From: Spongiactinospora sp. TRM90649
Lineage (GTDB): Bacteria > Actinomycetota > Actinomycetes > Streptosporangiales > Streptosporangiaceae
Assembly: GCF_029382225.1 (NCBI RefSeq)
Contig: NZ_JARLTC010000014.1
Location: forward strand, 124,001 to 188,000
Reading direction: 5' to 3'
Length of the DNA stretch: 64,000 nucleotides
Shown piece after piece: positions 1-9,505 of the stretch. Numbering within the stretch: the first letter of the stretch is position 1; every line of letters begins with the position of its first letter. The notes under the pieces are model-generated. The model had not been told where the DNA came from, did not search any database, and saw only the letters and a list, made by a program, of their open reading frames with translations. The position numbers were made by a program, and so were the translations under genes.

Positions 1-855
<855 letters not shown>

Positions 856-936
856 GTTCGTCAGCCTATCCACGCCGTCCCGCGCCAATCCTCCGGCTGT
901 AGTGGGCGATGCCCCGCAGGCGTAGGCTCAGGTCGC

Positions 937-2088
937 GTGGATCTCGATTTCGTCTGCACATACGCGGGCCGCCCGGCCGCGACGCTCACCCGCAGAGACG
1001 TCGCCCGCGCGCTGCTGGCCGCGCCGTCCGGGGTGGCCCTGGTGGCACTGCCCGACCTCCGCCGGGCCCTTACCGAAGCGGGGAACCCCCTGTCCGCGCC
1101 GTTCTGGGACTCCGCCAAGGCGACCCTGAGCGCGATCGAGTCCGGCGCGGCGACGGTCGGCGACGTCCGGCGCTGGCTGGAGGCCACCGGCACCGAGCCG
1201 ATCCTGCTGACCCGCGGCTACTTCGTCTGGCCCGACGAGGACGAGCGCGGCGAGGCCACCGCCGAGATGCACGACCTGTTCGTGGCCTACCTGGAGGAGC
1301 AGGTGACGGCGGGGACGATCGACCCGGACGCCCTGGCGTCCGGCGACCCCTCGGCGCGGCTGGCCTACGAGGAGCTCCAGGAGCGCTGGCTGTCCGAGCC
1401 GCTGCCGGACGACGGCCGGGTGCCGATGACCGTGGTCGGCGACGAGCTGGACCGCGAGCTGGAGGAGGCCTGGGACGAGGAGGAGGCGTTCGCGCTCAGC
1501 GAGCTGCGCCGGGTCGTCGGCGAGCTGCCCGAGCCGCCGCTGCCCGAGGGCGAGCTGCGTGCCGTGACCGCGCGGCTGCGCGAGGTGCTGGCCGGTCCCG
1601 GCTACCCCGGCAGCGTGCTGCGGGCCTGCGCCGGTTTCGAGGGCGAGCCGCTGCCCGCCGACGACGCCGACCTGTGGCTGCGGGTCGCGGCGGGGGTGTC
1701 CGGGCCGATGTCCGACCTGTCGGAGGAGGACGACACCGTCGAGGAGTTCATCGACCTCGAAGGCGAACTCGGCCACGAGGACTCCGTGCTGGCCGCGCTG
1801 TGCGCCATCCACCACGCCGACTGGCTGGCCGCGGTTACGGCCCTGGCCAGGCGGGGCCCCGGGGTGCTGGCCTCACCTGAGCGGATCGCCCGGCTGATCG
1901 CCGAGTCCGAGGACGTCGAGACCGACGAGGACGACCCCGACGACGTCGAGGCCACGGAGATGCTGTTCATGTCGGTCATCCCGCTGTGGGCGGAACTGGG
2001 CGTGGTCGACCACGAGGAGGTGCTGACCCCGCTCGGCTGGTGGGGCCTGCCCAAGGCACTCGAACGTGCCTGGGACCGCACGCAGTGA
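937..2088 (+). CDS. Hypothetical acidic protein, 383 aa
   Basis: This is a 383-residue soluble protein, rich in Asp and Glu (for example EEAWDEEEAF and SEDVETDEDDPDDVEATE), with no signal peptide, membrane segment or motif I recognise. The start is the GTG at 937. Eight bases upstream ends a TAGGCT hexamer (923-928), which fits a leaderless transcript; the open frame extends further upstream, but that part is antisense to the DUF255 gene and is not plausible. Codon third positions are strongly GC, as in real genes of this genome. It ends 17 nt before the convergent GNAT gene. Function unknown. Confidence 0.8.
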   Translation: MDLDFVCTYAGRPAATLTRRDVARALLAAPSGVALVALPDLRRALTEAGNPLSAPFWDSAKATLSAIESGAATVGDVRRWLEATGTEPILLTRGYFVWPDEDERGEATAEMHDLFVAYLEEQVTAGTIDPDALASGDPSARLAYEELQERWLSEPLPDDGRVPMTVVGDELDRELEEAWDEEEAFALSELRRVVGELPEPPLPEGELRAVTARLREVLAGPGYPGSVLRACAGFEGEPLPADDADLWLRVAAGVSGPMSDLSEEDDTVEEFIDLEGELGHEDSVLAALCAIHHADWLAAVTALARRGPGVLASPERIARLIAESEDVETDEDDPDDVEATEMLFMSVIPLWAELGVVDHEEVLTPLGWWGLPKALERAWDRTQ

Positions 2089-2104
2089 CCCGCGCGGGGC
2101 GGGG

Positions 2105-2428
2105 TCAGGAGCCGGGGCCGGCTTCGACCGCCTCGCGGTAGTCGTCGGCCACCAGGTCGAGGTATTCGGGGTGGCGGCGGATGTAGTCGGCGACGAACGG
2201 GCACGCCGGGGCCACCGCCAGGCCGGTGTCACGGCTGGCGTCGAGGGCGGCCTTGGCCAGCTTCGAGCCGAGGCCGCGTCCGCCGTACGACTCGTCGATC
2301 TCGGTGTGCGTGATGACGATCTTGTCTTTGCGCAGGCGGTAGTCGGCGAAGCCGGCGAGCGCGCCGTCCACGAAGATCTCGAAGCGGGCGGCGTCGACGT
2401 TGTCGGTGACGCGGATCTCCTCGGCCAT
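2105..2428 (-). CDS. Small GNAT-like N-acetyltransferase (Acetyltransf_CG / YidJ type)
   Basis: The 107-residue product matches the short GCN5-related family PF14542 in layout: FEIFVDGALAGFADYRL, then a strand ending ITHTEID, then the acetyl-CoA loop YGGRGLGSKLAKAALD, then the PACPFVADYIRRHPEY segment. That last segment (CPFV-x2-YIxxHPEY) is typical of the family. It carries the CoA-binding signature but lacks most of the substrate half of a full GNAT enzyme, and the acceptor is unknown. It follows the 73-aa membrane protein gene on the same strand after a 52-nt gap filled with a 9-bp tandem repeat, so the two may be co-transcribed. Confidence 0.88.
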   Translation of the reverse strand: MAEEIRVTDNVDAARFEIFVDGALAGFADYRLRKDKIVITHTEIDESYGGRGLGSKLAKAALDASRDTGLAVAPACPFVADYIRRHPEYLDLVADDYREAVEAGPGS

Positions 2429-2441
2429 CAGCGCGCCCCCA

Positions 2442-2478
2442 TCAGCGTCGTCAGCGTCGTCAGTGTCGTCAGCGTCGC
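2442..2478. repeat. 9-bp tandem repeat, about four copies
   Basis: Between two same-strand small genes lies a run of GTCGTCAGC/GTCGTCAGT units, about four in tandem with one base change. It occupies almost the whole spacer. No protein is read through it in the gene frames. It could vary in copy number between strains. Confidence 0.7.
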
Positions 2479-2480
2479 CA

Positions 2481-2702
2481 TCAATGGGCCCCGTTGGGCT
2501 TGGGCTCGCCGTTGGCGGCGCCGTTGCCCTTGGCGGCGGCCTCGCTCTCGCGGATCTCGTCCTCGTACGGGACCTCGATCTTGGACATCTGCTTGTTCAT
2601 CGACTTGACCAGCATGAAGAGGGCAGCACCGAGCGCGGCCACGACGAGGAACCCGAGCAGCCCCGGGCTGACGTTGCCGATCGTCGAGTTGAAGACGTTC
2701 AC
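2481..2702 (-). CDS. Small single-span membrane protein, 73 aa
   Basis: A short product with one hydrophobic helix (about residues 13-32, LLGFLVVAALGAALFMLV), followed by a basic patch (KSMNKQMSK) and a hydrophilic tail rich in Ala, Asn and Gly. The topology predicted from the charges is N-out/C-in. The ATG start is preceded by a purine-rich stretch. It lies downstream of mca on the same strand. Small proteins of this build are common in actinomycete genomes and have no assigned function; I recognise no family for certain. Confidence 0.75.
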   Translation of the reverse strand: MNVFNSTIGNVSPGLLGFLVVAALGAALFMLVKSMNKQMSKIEVPYEDEIRESEAAAKGNGAANGEPKPNGAH

Positions 2703-2774
2703 CCCTCCAGTCTGCCACCCGCCCCGCCCGGTGCCCGCGCGGCGGTGGTGGCGGGCAGGTCGGTGGCGGACGGG

Positions 2775-3695
2775 TCAGGGGCAGGCGGGGGACGCCTGGG
2801 CGGAGGCGTCGGTGACCACGCAGGCCTGGGGGCGGGCGCCGTCGATGCCGGTGAACAGGTCGTTCTCAGGGAGATCGGTGTCGACCAGCGACCTGGCCAG
2901 GTGGTAGTCCTCGGTCGGCCAGATCTCCATCTGCAGCTCGCGCGGGCAGACGAACCAGAACCCGTCGGGATCGACCTGCGTGGCGTGCGCCAGCAACGCC
3001 CGGTCGCGGGTCTCGAAGTGGCCCGAGCACGGCACCTTCGTGGTGACCGGCCACTTCTGCGGGCGGTCCTCCCAGCGGGAGATCCAGTCGGCGTACGGCG
3101 AGCCCATCCCCCGCGTGTTCATCGCCTCGTGCAGCGCCTCGAATCGCTCCTTGCTGAACCCCATGTGGTAGTAAAGCTTCAGCGGCTGCCAGGGCTCGCC
3201 CGCGTCCGGATAGCGGTCAGGGTCGCCGGCCGCCTCGAACGCCTCCACCGACACCCGGTTCGTCATGATGTGGTCGGGGTGCGGATAGCCGCCGTCGTCG
3301 TCGTAGGTGAGCATCACATGCGGCCGGAACTCGCGGACCGCCGCCACCAGCGGGGCCGCGGCCACATGCAGCTCCTGTACTGCGAAGCAGCCCTCCGGCA
3401 GCGGCTCGCTCTCGTCCTCGGGCAGCCCGGAGTCGACGAAGCCCAGGAAACGCTGCGATACGCCGAGGATCTCGCGCGCCCGCTCCATCTCCTCACGGCG
3501 GACGTCGGTCATGTTGGCGAGGATCTCCGGGCGGTCCATCTTGGGATTCAGGACGGAGCCGCGCTCGCCACCGGTTAGGGTGCATACCAGCACGTCAACG
3601 CCCTCCGCGACGTAACGTGCCATGGTCGCGGCGCCCTTGCTCGACTCGTCGTCGGGGTGCGCGTGAACGGCCATCAGCCTCAGCGGTGCACTCAC
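2775..3695 (-). CDS. mca: Mycothiol S-conjugate amidase Mca
   Basis: The enzyme is a zinc amidase that cleaves mycothiol S-conjugates to a mercapturic acid and GlcN-inositol, in the cytoplasmic detoxification pathway of actinobacteria. The 306-residue product starts VSAPLRLMAVHAHPDDESSKG, with the zinc motif AHPDDE of the LmbE/PIG-L superfamily at residues 12-17. It then shows TGGERG, LGFVDSGLPE, YDDDGGYPHPDHIMT and HATQVDPD, which together fit Mca rather than MshB. GTG at 3695 is chosen because an AAGGAGA ribosome site lies about 12 nt before it; the open frame extends upstream without support. It is divergent from DUF4307-greA, a widely conserved neighbourhood. Confidence 0.95.
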   Translation of the reverse strand: MSAPLRLMAVHAHPDDESSKGAATMARYVAEGVDVLVCTLTGGERGSVLNPKMDRPEILANMTDVRREEMERAREILGVSQRFLGFVDSGLPEDESEPLPEGCFAVQELHVAAAPLVAAVREFRPHVMLTYDDDGGYPHPDHIMTNRVSVEAFEAAGDPDRYPDAGEPWQPLKLYYHMGFSKERFEALHEAMNTRGMGSPYADWISRWEDRPQKWPVTTKVPCSGHFETRDRALLAHATQVDPDGFWFVCPRELQMEIWPTEDYHLARSLVDTDLPENDLFTGIDGARPQACVVTDASAQASPACP

Positions 3696-3868
3696 GGGCC
3701 TCGGTGTCTCCTTGTGGTTCGGAACCTGGGCTCCGGGGAGGTGGGCGGGCCGCCGACGGCGGATCGCCCCGGCAACATGGTTCTTCCCCCCGGGCAGGCG
3801 CGGAGGCGGAACCCCCGCGAGGGACAATTGTCTCGGATAACGCCGAGGGAGTGCAGGGAGATTCCACG

Positions 3869-4306
3869 ATGATCGCCAGCGAGGCCGAGCCGCACCGGCC
3901 GACAGCACCGGTGCTCGGCACACCGGACGATCTGCCCGAACGGGCCGACGGTCCGGCGCGCCCCGGGCGTTTCATCGTCCACTTGGTCATCGCGGTGCTG
4001 GTGGCGATCGCGGCGGGCGGCTGGGGCTACGTGATGTGGGCGTCCAAGGGCGACACCGAGGTGATCGACCAGGTGATCACGTTCAACGCGGATCGTCCCG
4101 ACTCCGTGAGCATTACCTACGAGATATACAAGCCTTCCGATCAGGCCGCACTTTGCCGCCTGCGCGCCACCGACGTGAACCACATCGAAGTGGGCACCAA
4201 GGAGGTCACTATTCCCGCTGGTGAGAGCTATGTCCAACGCTCAGACCAGCTCGGGACGAGCGCCCAGGCGACTTCGGTTCACGTCCAGTACTGCTATCTC
4301 GTATAG
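3869..4306 (+). CDS. DUF4307 membrane protein
   Basis: This 145-residue protein has a proline-rich N-terminal tail, one membrane helix at about residues 36-55 (HLVIAVLVAIAAGGWGYVMW), and an extracytoplasmic domain of about 85 residues ending in a Cys near the C-terminus (HVQYCYLV). Order and sequence match PF14155 (DUF4307), which in actinobacteria sits between mca and greA as here. ATG 3869 follows a GCAGGGAG ribosome site. The role is unknown. Two cysteines (in ALCRLRATD and QYCYLV) may pair outside the membrane. Confidence 0.9.
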   Translation: MIASEAEPHRPTAPVLGTPDDLPERADGPARPGRFIVHLVIAVLVAIAAGGWGYVMWASKGDTEVIDQVITFNADRPDSVSITYEIYKPSDQAALCRLRATDVNHIEVGTKEVTIPAGESYVQRSDQLGTSAQATSVHVQYCYLV

Positions 4307-4418
4307 TGAGACATTTGGGGAAGCGTTCGCGGCGCGGGCTTGTTAGCCTGTCGAAATTCAGATGTGTCCGTGGCATCACCGAGAGCAGTGCCCCCGTACG
4401 AGTGAGCAAGGAGAACCC

Positions 4419-4919
4419 GTGGCCGACTCCCACGACCAGAGCGTCACCTGGCTGACCCAGGAGGCGTACGACCGCCTGAAGGCGGAAATGGAGTACCTCT
4501 CTGGCCCGGGGCGTACCGACATCGCCAAAAAGATCGAGGCCGCCCGGGAAGAAGGCGACCTGCGCGAGAACGGCGGCTACCACGCGGCCAAGGAGGAGCA
4601 GGGCAAGATGGAGGGCCGCATCCTCCAGCTCCGCCAACTCCTGGACAACGCCCGCGTCGGGGAGGCGCCCCGCACCGAAGGCGTCGTCGGCCCCGGTATG
4701 ACGGTCACCATCCGCTTCGGCGGCGACGAGGAGGAAGTCACCTTCCTGCTGGCGTCCCGCGAGGAGAGCGGCGCCCCGATCGACGTCTACTCGCCGAAGT
4801 CCCCGCTGGGCTCGGCGATCAACGGCAAGAAGGTCGGCGAGAAGGCGACGTTCACCCTGCCCAACGGCAGGCAGAACACCGTGGAGATCCTTGAGGCGGT
4901 GCCCTACGTCGGCAACTGA
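4419..4919 (+). CDS. greA: Transcription elongation factor GreA
   Basis: GreA rescues backtracked RNA polymerase by stimulating transcript cleavage. The 166-residue product has the N-terminal coiled coil with the acidic tip (IEAAREEGDLRENGGYHAAKEEQ, with D and E at the tip) and the C-terminal FKBP-like domain (SPLGSAINGKKVGEKATFTLPNG). The length is that of the family. GTG 4419 is preceded by AGCAAGGAGA, a strong ribosome site. It follows DUF4307 by 112 nt that include a TAGCCT hexamer (about 4345), a possible own promoter, and it is closed by the terminator at 4964-5004. Confidence 0.97.
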   Translation: MADSHDQSVTWLTQEAYDRLKAEMEYLSGPGRTDIAKKIEAAREEGDLRENGGYHAAKEEQGKMEGRILQLRQLLDNARVGEAPRTEGVVGPGMTVTIRFGGDEEEVTFLLASREESGAPIDVYSPKSPLGSAINGKKVGEKATFTLPNGRQNTVEILEAVPYVGN

Positions 4920-4963
4920 CCGGCGACCGCGCCACACATTCCGGCACTGATCGACGGACGACG

Positions 4964-5004
4964 ATCCGCCGCGGGCCCAAAACGGGACACCGCGGCGGAT
5001 TTTC
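4964..5004 (+). terminator. Intrinsic terminator of greA
   Basis: An 11-bp perfect stem, ATCCGCCGCGG (4964-4974) with CCGCGGCGGAT (4990-5000), encloses a 15-nt loop and is followed by TTTT. It lies 45 nt after the greA stop, in the right orientation for greA. Confidence 0.88.
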
Positions 5005-5124
5005 TCATCGACACCGGCAATTCCCCGGTAAGTTTCACGTAGGCATGCGTACCACGCGGCACGTGCGGCATGCTCGTAAAGGCGGCGGTCAAGGGCGGAA
5101 CCTGCGGCGGGAAGGGGTGGTGTC

Positions 5125-6441
5125 GTGCTCGACGAGCGGGCGCGCGCTCCCTACGGTCATCCGCATATGCCCTACCGGCACGGGACGTCACGGCGATTCC
5201 GGCGTGCCGTCCCCGCCATCGCGGTGACCCTCGTCATCGTGATCACCACCGACGTGGTGGTGATCAGCGAGCTGTCCCGCCGCCGCGCCAAGTCGCCGGA
5301 GAACTCCCAGCTCGCCGCGGCCCCCTGGCGGCTGAGCAACGGATACGTCGCCCGGCCCACTCCAGGAACGCCCAATCCGGCCCAGAACCCAACGCAGAAC
5401 CCAACGCGGAACACCGCGCAGGCCCCGGTCCGGCCCGCCGCCCAGGCGGAGCCCGTCCGCCCGCTGGGCGACCTGCACGCCCCCCACCTGTTCGCGGTGA
5501 CGCGCCGTCCGCTCACCCAGGCCGCGCTGTCCAAGGTCACGGCACTGCACGGGGTGCGCGCGGTGGAGGTGGCCGACGCCGCCGAGGTCGCGATCGACGG
5601 CAAGCGCGTCCAGACCCTCGGCGTCGACCCCTCGACCTTCCGCGCCTTCACCCCGCGCCCCACCGCCAAGTCCGACGCCCTGTGGGGCAACATCGCGGGC
5701 GGCGACGCCGCGGTCTCCTTCGTGCTCGGCAACGACGGCGGGCTGAGCCTCGGCCGTACGGTCAACGCCGGAAACCGCACCCTGCGCGTCGGGGCCTACG
5801 CCACCATGGGCATGGGCTCCATCGACGCGGTCGTCTCCCGGCCCACCGCCCGGTCACTGGGCATCCCGCAGAACAACGCGCTGGTGGTCAGCGCCCCCAA
5901 GAAGGACACCGCCAAACTGCGCAGGGCGCTGCTGCGCGCCCTGCCCAAGGGCTCCCAGGTCGCCACCATCAACCCGGTCCTCATACGGCCCAAGGGCACC
6001 GTACAGCCCCAGGGACAGACCTCCTGGCCCGCGGGGACCCTGATGAGCGTGGCCCAGATCGAGACCGCCCTCAAGGCGGCGGTCTCCAAACTCGGCCGCC
6101 CCTACGTCTGGGGCGCCGAGGGCCCCGACACCTTCGACTGCTCGGGCCTCGTCCAGTGGGCCTACGCCCAGGCCGGCGTCCGCATGCCCCGCGTCACCCA
6201 CCAACAGTGGGTCACCGGCCCCCAGATCCCCCTCTCCCAGGCCCAACCCGGCGACCTCATCTTCTGGCGCCACGACCCCACCAACCCCGGCTACATCTCC
6301 CACGTAGCCATCTACTGGGGCAACGGCCAAATGCTCCAGGCCCCCCGCACCGGCGACGTGGTCAAAATCTCCCCCGTAAGCGCCAGAAACCTCGCCGGCG
6401 TAGTAAGAGTCAGCCCCCAAATAGCCGCCCGCACCCGCTAA
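5125..6441 (+). CDS. Secreted or membrane-anchored NlpC/P60 (C40) peptidase
   Basis: A cell-wall peptidase of about 438 residues. A signal anchor spans about residues 28-48 (AVPAIAVTLVIVITTDVVVI), then comes a Pro/Asn-rich linker with PNPAQNPTQNPTRN repeats. A middle region of about 130-290 looks like an extracytoplasmic alpha/beta domain, distantly like MacB periplasmic cores. The C-terminal NlpC/P60 domain carries the catalytic Cys339 (DTFDCSGLVQWAY) and His393 (SHVAIYWG). It probably cuts D-Glu/DAP-type peptide links. GTG 5125 has GGAAGGGG upstream; ATG 5167 is the alternative. Rarer third-position A/T codons appear in the last 30 residues. It is convergent with the PBP gene. Confidence 0.9.
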   Translation: MLDERARAPYGHPHMPYRHGTSRRFRRAVPAIAVTLVIVITTDVVVISELSRRRAKSPENSQLAAAPWRLSNGYVARPTPGTPNPAQNPTQNPTRNTAQAPVRPAAQAEPVRPLGDLHAPHLFAVTRRPLTQAALSKVTALHGVRAVEVADAAEVAIDGKRVQTLGVDPSTFRAFTPRPTAKSDALWGNIAGGDAAVSFVLGNDGGLSLGRTVNAGNRTLRVGAYATMGMGSIDAVVSRPTARSLGIPQNNALVVSAPKKDTAKLRRALLRALPKGSQVATINPVLIRPKGTVQPQGQTSWPAGTLMSVAQIETALKAAVSKLGRPYVWGAEGPDTFDCSGLVQWAYAQAGVRMPRVTHQQWVTGPQIPLSQAQPGDLIFWRHDPTNPGYISHVAIYWGNGQMLQAPRTGDVVKISPVSARNLAGVVRVSPQIAARTR

Positions 6442-6697
6442 CCCCACCACCAGGCGACCGCGCGGCCAACCGTCGATGCGGACGGAGGACGGGGCTCCGG
6501 GCCGCAGGGGCCGCGGCAGGGCGGGGGCGTGGTCCGGTGGAGGCCGTCGCGGGCGCTGGACAGTGAACCCCAAGGTCTGACCGGGCCGGGCCGCTGGGTA
6601 TGGGGCCGGCGGGAGGGGCCGGATCGACGCCCCCAGAGGCGGCCGCATGCGTCCCCTGCCGCTTACGACATGGCCGCGTGGGCGGGCCGATGTCCGG

Positions 6698-8827
6698 TCA
6701 GGGGACCGGGATCAGGCGGTTGGCGCGGTCGGGTGGGGATTGGTCGGGGGCGGTCGGGGGGTTGGGGTTGGGGGGGTCCGGATTGGGGTTGGTGGTTTCT
6801 TCGGGGCCGGGGGGGCCGGTCTCCGGGGGGTTCTCTTCGGTGGGGGGCGGGCCGTCGGTGGGCTCGTCGGTGGGCTGGGGTGGGGACGGCTCGGTCGGGG
6901 TGATCTCGGTGGGCTGGGGGTCGGGGGTGTAGCGGTCGTCCTGGTCGCGGTCGCGGTTCCAGTACGGCTCGTCGTCGACGGACGGGCCCCAGCCTCGGTC
7001 GGACGGCTCGGGGAACTCCTTGACCGGCTCGCCTTCCATTGCCACCGTCATGAACGCCTGCCAGACGCGCGCCGGGAGCGTGCCGCCGTACAGGGCGCCG
7101 TAGCCGGGGACGGTCACCGGCTCGTTGTCGTCGCGGAACATGTCGACCGCCGCCGCCAGTTGCGGGGTGTACCCGGCGAACCAGACCGCCGCCGAGGCGT
7201 CGGTGGTGCCGGTCTTGCCCGCCACCGGGCGGCCCCACAGGCGGGCGGCGGTGCCGGTGCCGCCCTCGACGACCTGGGTCATGGCGTAGGTGGCGTCGGT
7301 GGCGGTCTGCTCGGAGAAGGCGCGCCGCGCGACCGGCGCGACCTCGGTGGTGGTGCCGTCGGGCTGGGTGACCGAGCGGATCACGTGGGCGGCGTTGTGC
7401 ATGCCGCCCGCCGCGAAGGCGGCGAAGCCGGACGCCTGCTGGACCGCGCTGACCGAGGCGACGCCGAGCGGGAGGGTCGCCGCCGAGGCGTGCGGGTCGA
7501 TCTGGGCGGCGGGCAGGCCGACGGCCTTGGCCGTCTCGGCCACCTTGTCCAGTCCGACCTTCGAGCCGAGGTCGACGAACGCGGTGTTGACCGAGTTACG
7601 GGTGGCCGTGACCAGGTTGATCATGCCGTAGGAGGTGCCGCCGGAGTTCTTGACCGGTGAGGACGCCACCCGCATCGGCGAGTTGCCGTTGACCCGGGTG
7701 GACAGGTCGTAGCCGTTCTCCAGGGCGGCGGCCAGCGTGTAGGGCTTGAACGTGGACCCGGCCTGGACCTTGGCGGAGAAGGCGTTGTCGTACTGCGAGG
7801 AGCGGTAGCGCCCGCCGTAGAAGGCGACCACCTCGCCGGTCGCCGGATCGACCGCGGCCAGCCCGGTGCGGACCTTCTTCGGGGTGGCCTCGGGCAGCGT
7901 GGAGGTGACCGCCTTCTCGGCGGCGGCCATCAGCTTCTTGTCGAAGGTGGTGGTGACCTTCAGGCCGCCCTGGTTGAGGTCCTCGTCGTCGAAGCCGCGC
8001 CAGGCCAGTTCGGCCCTGACCTGGTCGAGCATGTAGTTCTCCTGGCCCTTGGGGGCCAGCGCGGTCTTGTACTTGGCCAGCTTGGGGAAGCGCTGCTCGG
8101 CGACCTGCTCCGGAGTGAGGGCGCGGATCTGCGTCATCGCGGTCAGCACGGACCGCCACCGGTCGGTGGCGGCGGTCAGCGCCTCGCCCTTGGGGTCGGC
8201 GTAGCGGGACGGCTGCTGGATGACCGCCGCCAGGTAGGCGCCCTGGGCGATGGAGAGGTCTTCCACGTCTTTCCCGAAGTATGCCTGGGACGCCGCCTGC
8301 ACGCCCCACGCCCCCCGGCCGAAGTAGATCGTGTTCAGGTACTGCTGCAGGACCCAGTCCTTGGACTTGGACTGGTCGACCTTCAGCGCGACCATGATCT
8401 CTTTGAACTTGCGGGTGAGCGAGCGCTCCTGGTTGAGGCCGCTGTAGTAGTTGCGGACCATCTGCTGGGTGATCGTGGAGCCGCCCTGCACCTGCTTGCC
8501 GGTGACCGTGGACCACACGGCCCGCGCGGTGCCGCGCAGTGAGACGCCCTTGTCCTCGTAGAACGTGCGGTTCTCGGCGGCGATCACCGCGTCGCGCACG
8601 TGCTTCGGCACCCGTTCCAGCTTGACCGTCTTGCGGTTGACGCCCTGCTTGGCCAGGACGGTCTTGCCGTCTCGGTAGTAGATCACCGAGCCTTGCGCCA
8701 CCGCCTGCTTCTGGGCCGCGTCGGGGATCGGGGTCAGGGCCCAGGCCACGCCGAAGAGCGCGATCGCCAGCAGGAGGCCCGCGCCGAACGCGATGAGCGT
8801 GTAACGGACGAACCGCCGCTTGAGCAT
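6698..8827 (-). CDS. Class A penicillin-binding protein (transglycosylase/transpeptidase)
   Basis: A bifunctional peptidoglycan synthase of 709 residues. A cytoplasmic basic start (MLKRRFVR) and one membrane helix (about 9-30) lead to a GT51 domain with Glu85 (AAENRTFYEDKG) and QGGSTITQQ (114-122). The transpeptidase domain has Ser358 in AGSTFK, SVN at 412-414 and KTGT at 538-541, so all catalytic motifs are present. In the first motif ENRTFYEDKG replaces the usual ED/NRxFxxHxG, with Asp-Lys where His normally sits. The last 90 residues are a Pro/Thr/Glu-rich tail typical of actinobacterial PonA proteins. ATG 8827 follows GAGGAGAAAGGC. Confidence 0.96.
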   Translation of the reverse strand: MLKRRFVRYTLIAFGAGLLLAIALFGVAWALTPIPDAAQKQAVAQGSVIYYRDGKTVLAKQGVNRKTVKLERVPKHVRDAVIAAENRTFYEDKGVSLRGTARAVWSTVTGKQVQGGSTITQQMVRNYYSGLNQERSLTRKFKEIMVALKVDQSKSKDWVLQQYLNTIYFGRGAWGVQAASQAYFGKDVEDLSIAQGAYLAAVIQQPSRYADPKGEALTAATDRWRSVLTAMTQIRALTPEQVAEQRFPKLAKYKTALAPKGQENYMLDQVRAELAWRGFDDEDLNQGGLKVTTTFDKKLMAAAEKAVTSTLPEATPKKVRTGLAAVDPATGEVVAFYGGRYRSSQYDNAFSAKVQAGSTFKPYTLAAALENGYDLSTRVNGNSPMRVASSPVKNSGGTSYGMINLVTATRNSVNTAFVDLGSKVGLDKVAETAKAVGLPAAQIDPHASAATLPLGVASVSAVQQASGFAAFAAGGMHNAAHVIRSVTQPDGTTTEVAPVARRAFSEQTATDATYAMTQVVEGGTGTAARLWGRPVAGKTGTTDASAAVWFAGYTPQLAAAVDMFRDDNEPVTVPGYGALYGGTLPARVWQAFMTVAMEGEPVKEFPEPSDRGWGPSVDDEPYWNRDRDQDDRYTPDPQPTEITPTEPSPPQPTDEPTDGPPPTEENPPETGPPGPEETTNPNPDPPNPNPPTAPDQSPPDRANRLIPVP

Positions 8828-8914
8828 GCCTTTCTCCTCACCGTCCCCCGACGACAGCTTGACGGAGCGATCCAGGGTAAACGACCGATGACTATGCTTC
8901 GGTCTCCCTCGACT

Positions 8915-9400
8915 TTACGTCTCCCCTGGCAGATGGCGCGGCACATCGGTCACCAATGGCATCACTCGGTATGGGATGGGCGTGTCAAGGGCGATGACGG
9001 ATGACGACCTGACGACCCCGTGCACGTCCACGATGAGGTCGATCACCCTTTGCAGGTCGGCGTTGCTGCGCGCGACGACCCGGCACAGCATGTCACCTCC
9101 TCCGGTGATGGTGTGCACCTCCAGCACCTCGGGGATCAGCGCCAGCCGGTCCACCACGGGCTCGTGCCCGCTGACCTGACGGATCTGCAGCGTCACGAAC
9201 GCGGTGACGTCGTAGCCGAGGGCCTTCTCGCTCACCTGGGGGCCGAACCCGGTGATGACCCCTCGCTCGGACAGCCTGTCGAGGCGGGCCTGGACGGTGC
9301 CACGCGCCACACCCAGCCGCCGTGAGCACTCCAGCACCCCGAGTCGTGGTTCGGCGGCGAACAGTTCGATGATCCGGGAGTCCAGCCTGTCGATCGTCAT
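8915..9400 (-). CDS. Lrp/AsnC-family transcriptional regulator
   Basis: The 161-residue product has an N-terminal winged helix-turn-helix (about 5-60; LDSRIIELFAAEPRLGVLECSRRLGVARGTVQARLDRL) and a C-terminal RAM ligand domain (about 68-145) with VHTITGGGDMLCRVVA. It is divergent from hpd, and AsnC-type genes next to hpd are common in actinomycetes, so it most likely controls tyrosine/phenylalanine catabolism in response to an aromatic amino acid. The 105-bp gap holds a perfect 12-bp palindrome (9467-9478). Ligand and targets are inferred from position only. Confidence 0.93.
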   Translation of the reverse strand: MTIDRLDSRIIELFAAEPRLGVLECSRRLGVARGTVQARLDRLSERGVITGFGPQVSEKALGYDVTAFVTLQIRQVSGHEPVVDRLALIPEVLEVHTITGGGDMLCRVVARSNADLQRVIDLIVDVHGVVRSSSVIALDTPIPYRVMPLVTDVPRHLPGET

Positions 9401-9466
9401 GGTTGCACAGCGGTCCTCGTCATCCGGAATGGGCAGTTATGCACATTGTCCACTAAATCAGGTAGG

Positions 9467-9478
9467 TGTTGCGCAACA
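9467..9478. promoter_or_regulatory. Palindrome, candidate AsnC-type operator in front of hpd
   Basis: TGTTGCGCAACA is a perfect 12-bp palindrome lying 27 nt before the hpd ATG and 66 nt before the regulator's start. Related half sites occur nearby (CAACAGTTG at 9492-9500; TGTGCAAC on the minus strand just before the regulator's ATG). No clear Shine-Dalgarno precedes hpd. Confidence 0.55.
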
Positions 9479-9505
9479 AGGTCACTCATACCAACAGTTG
9501 CTGCT

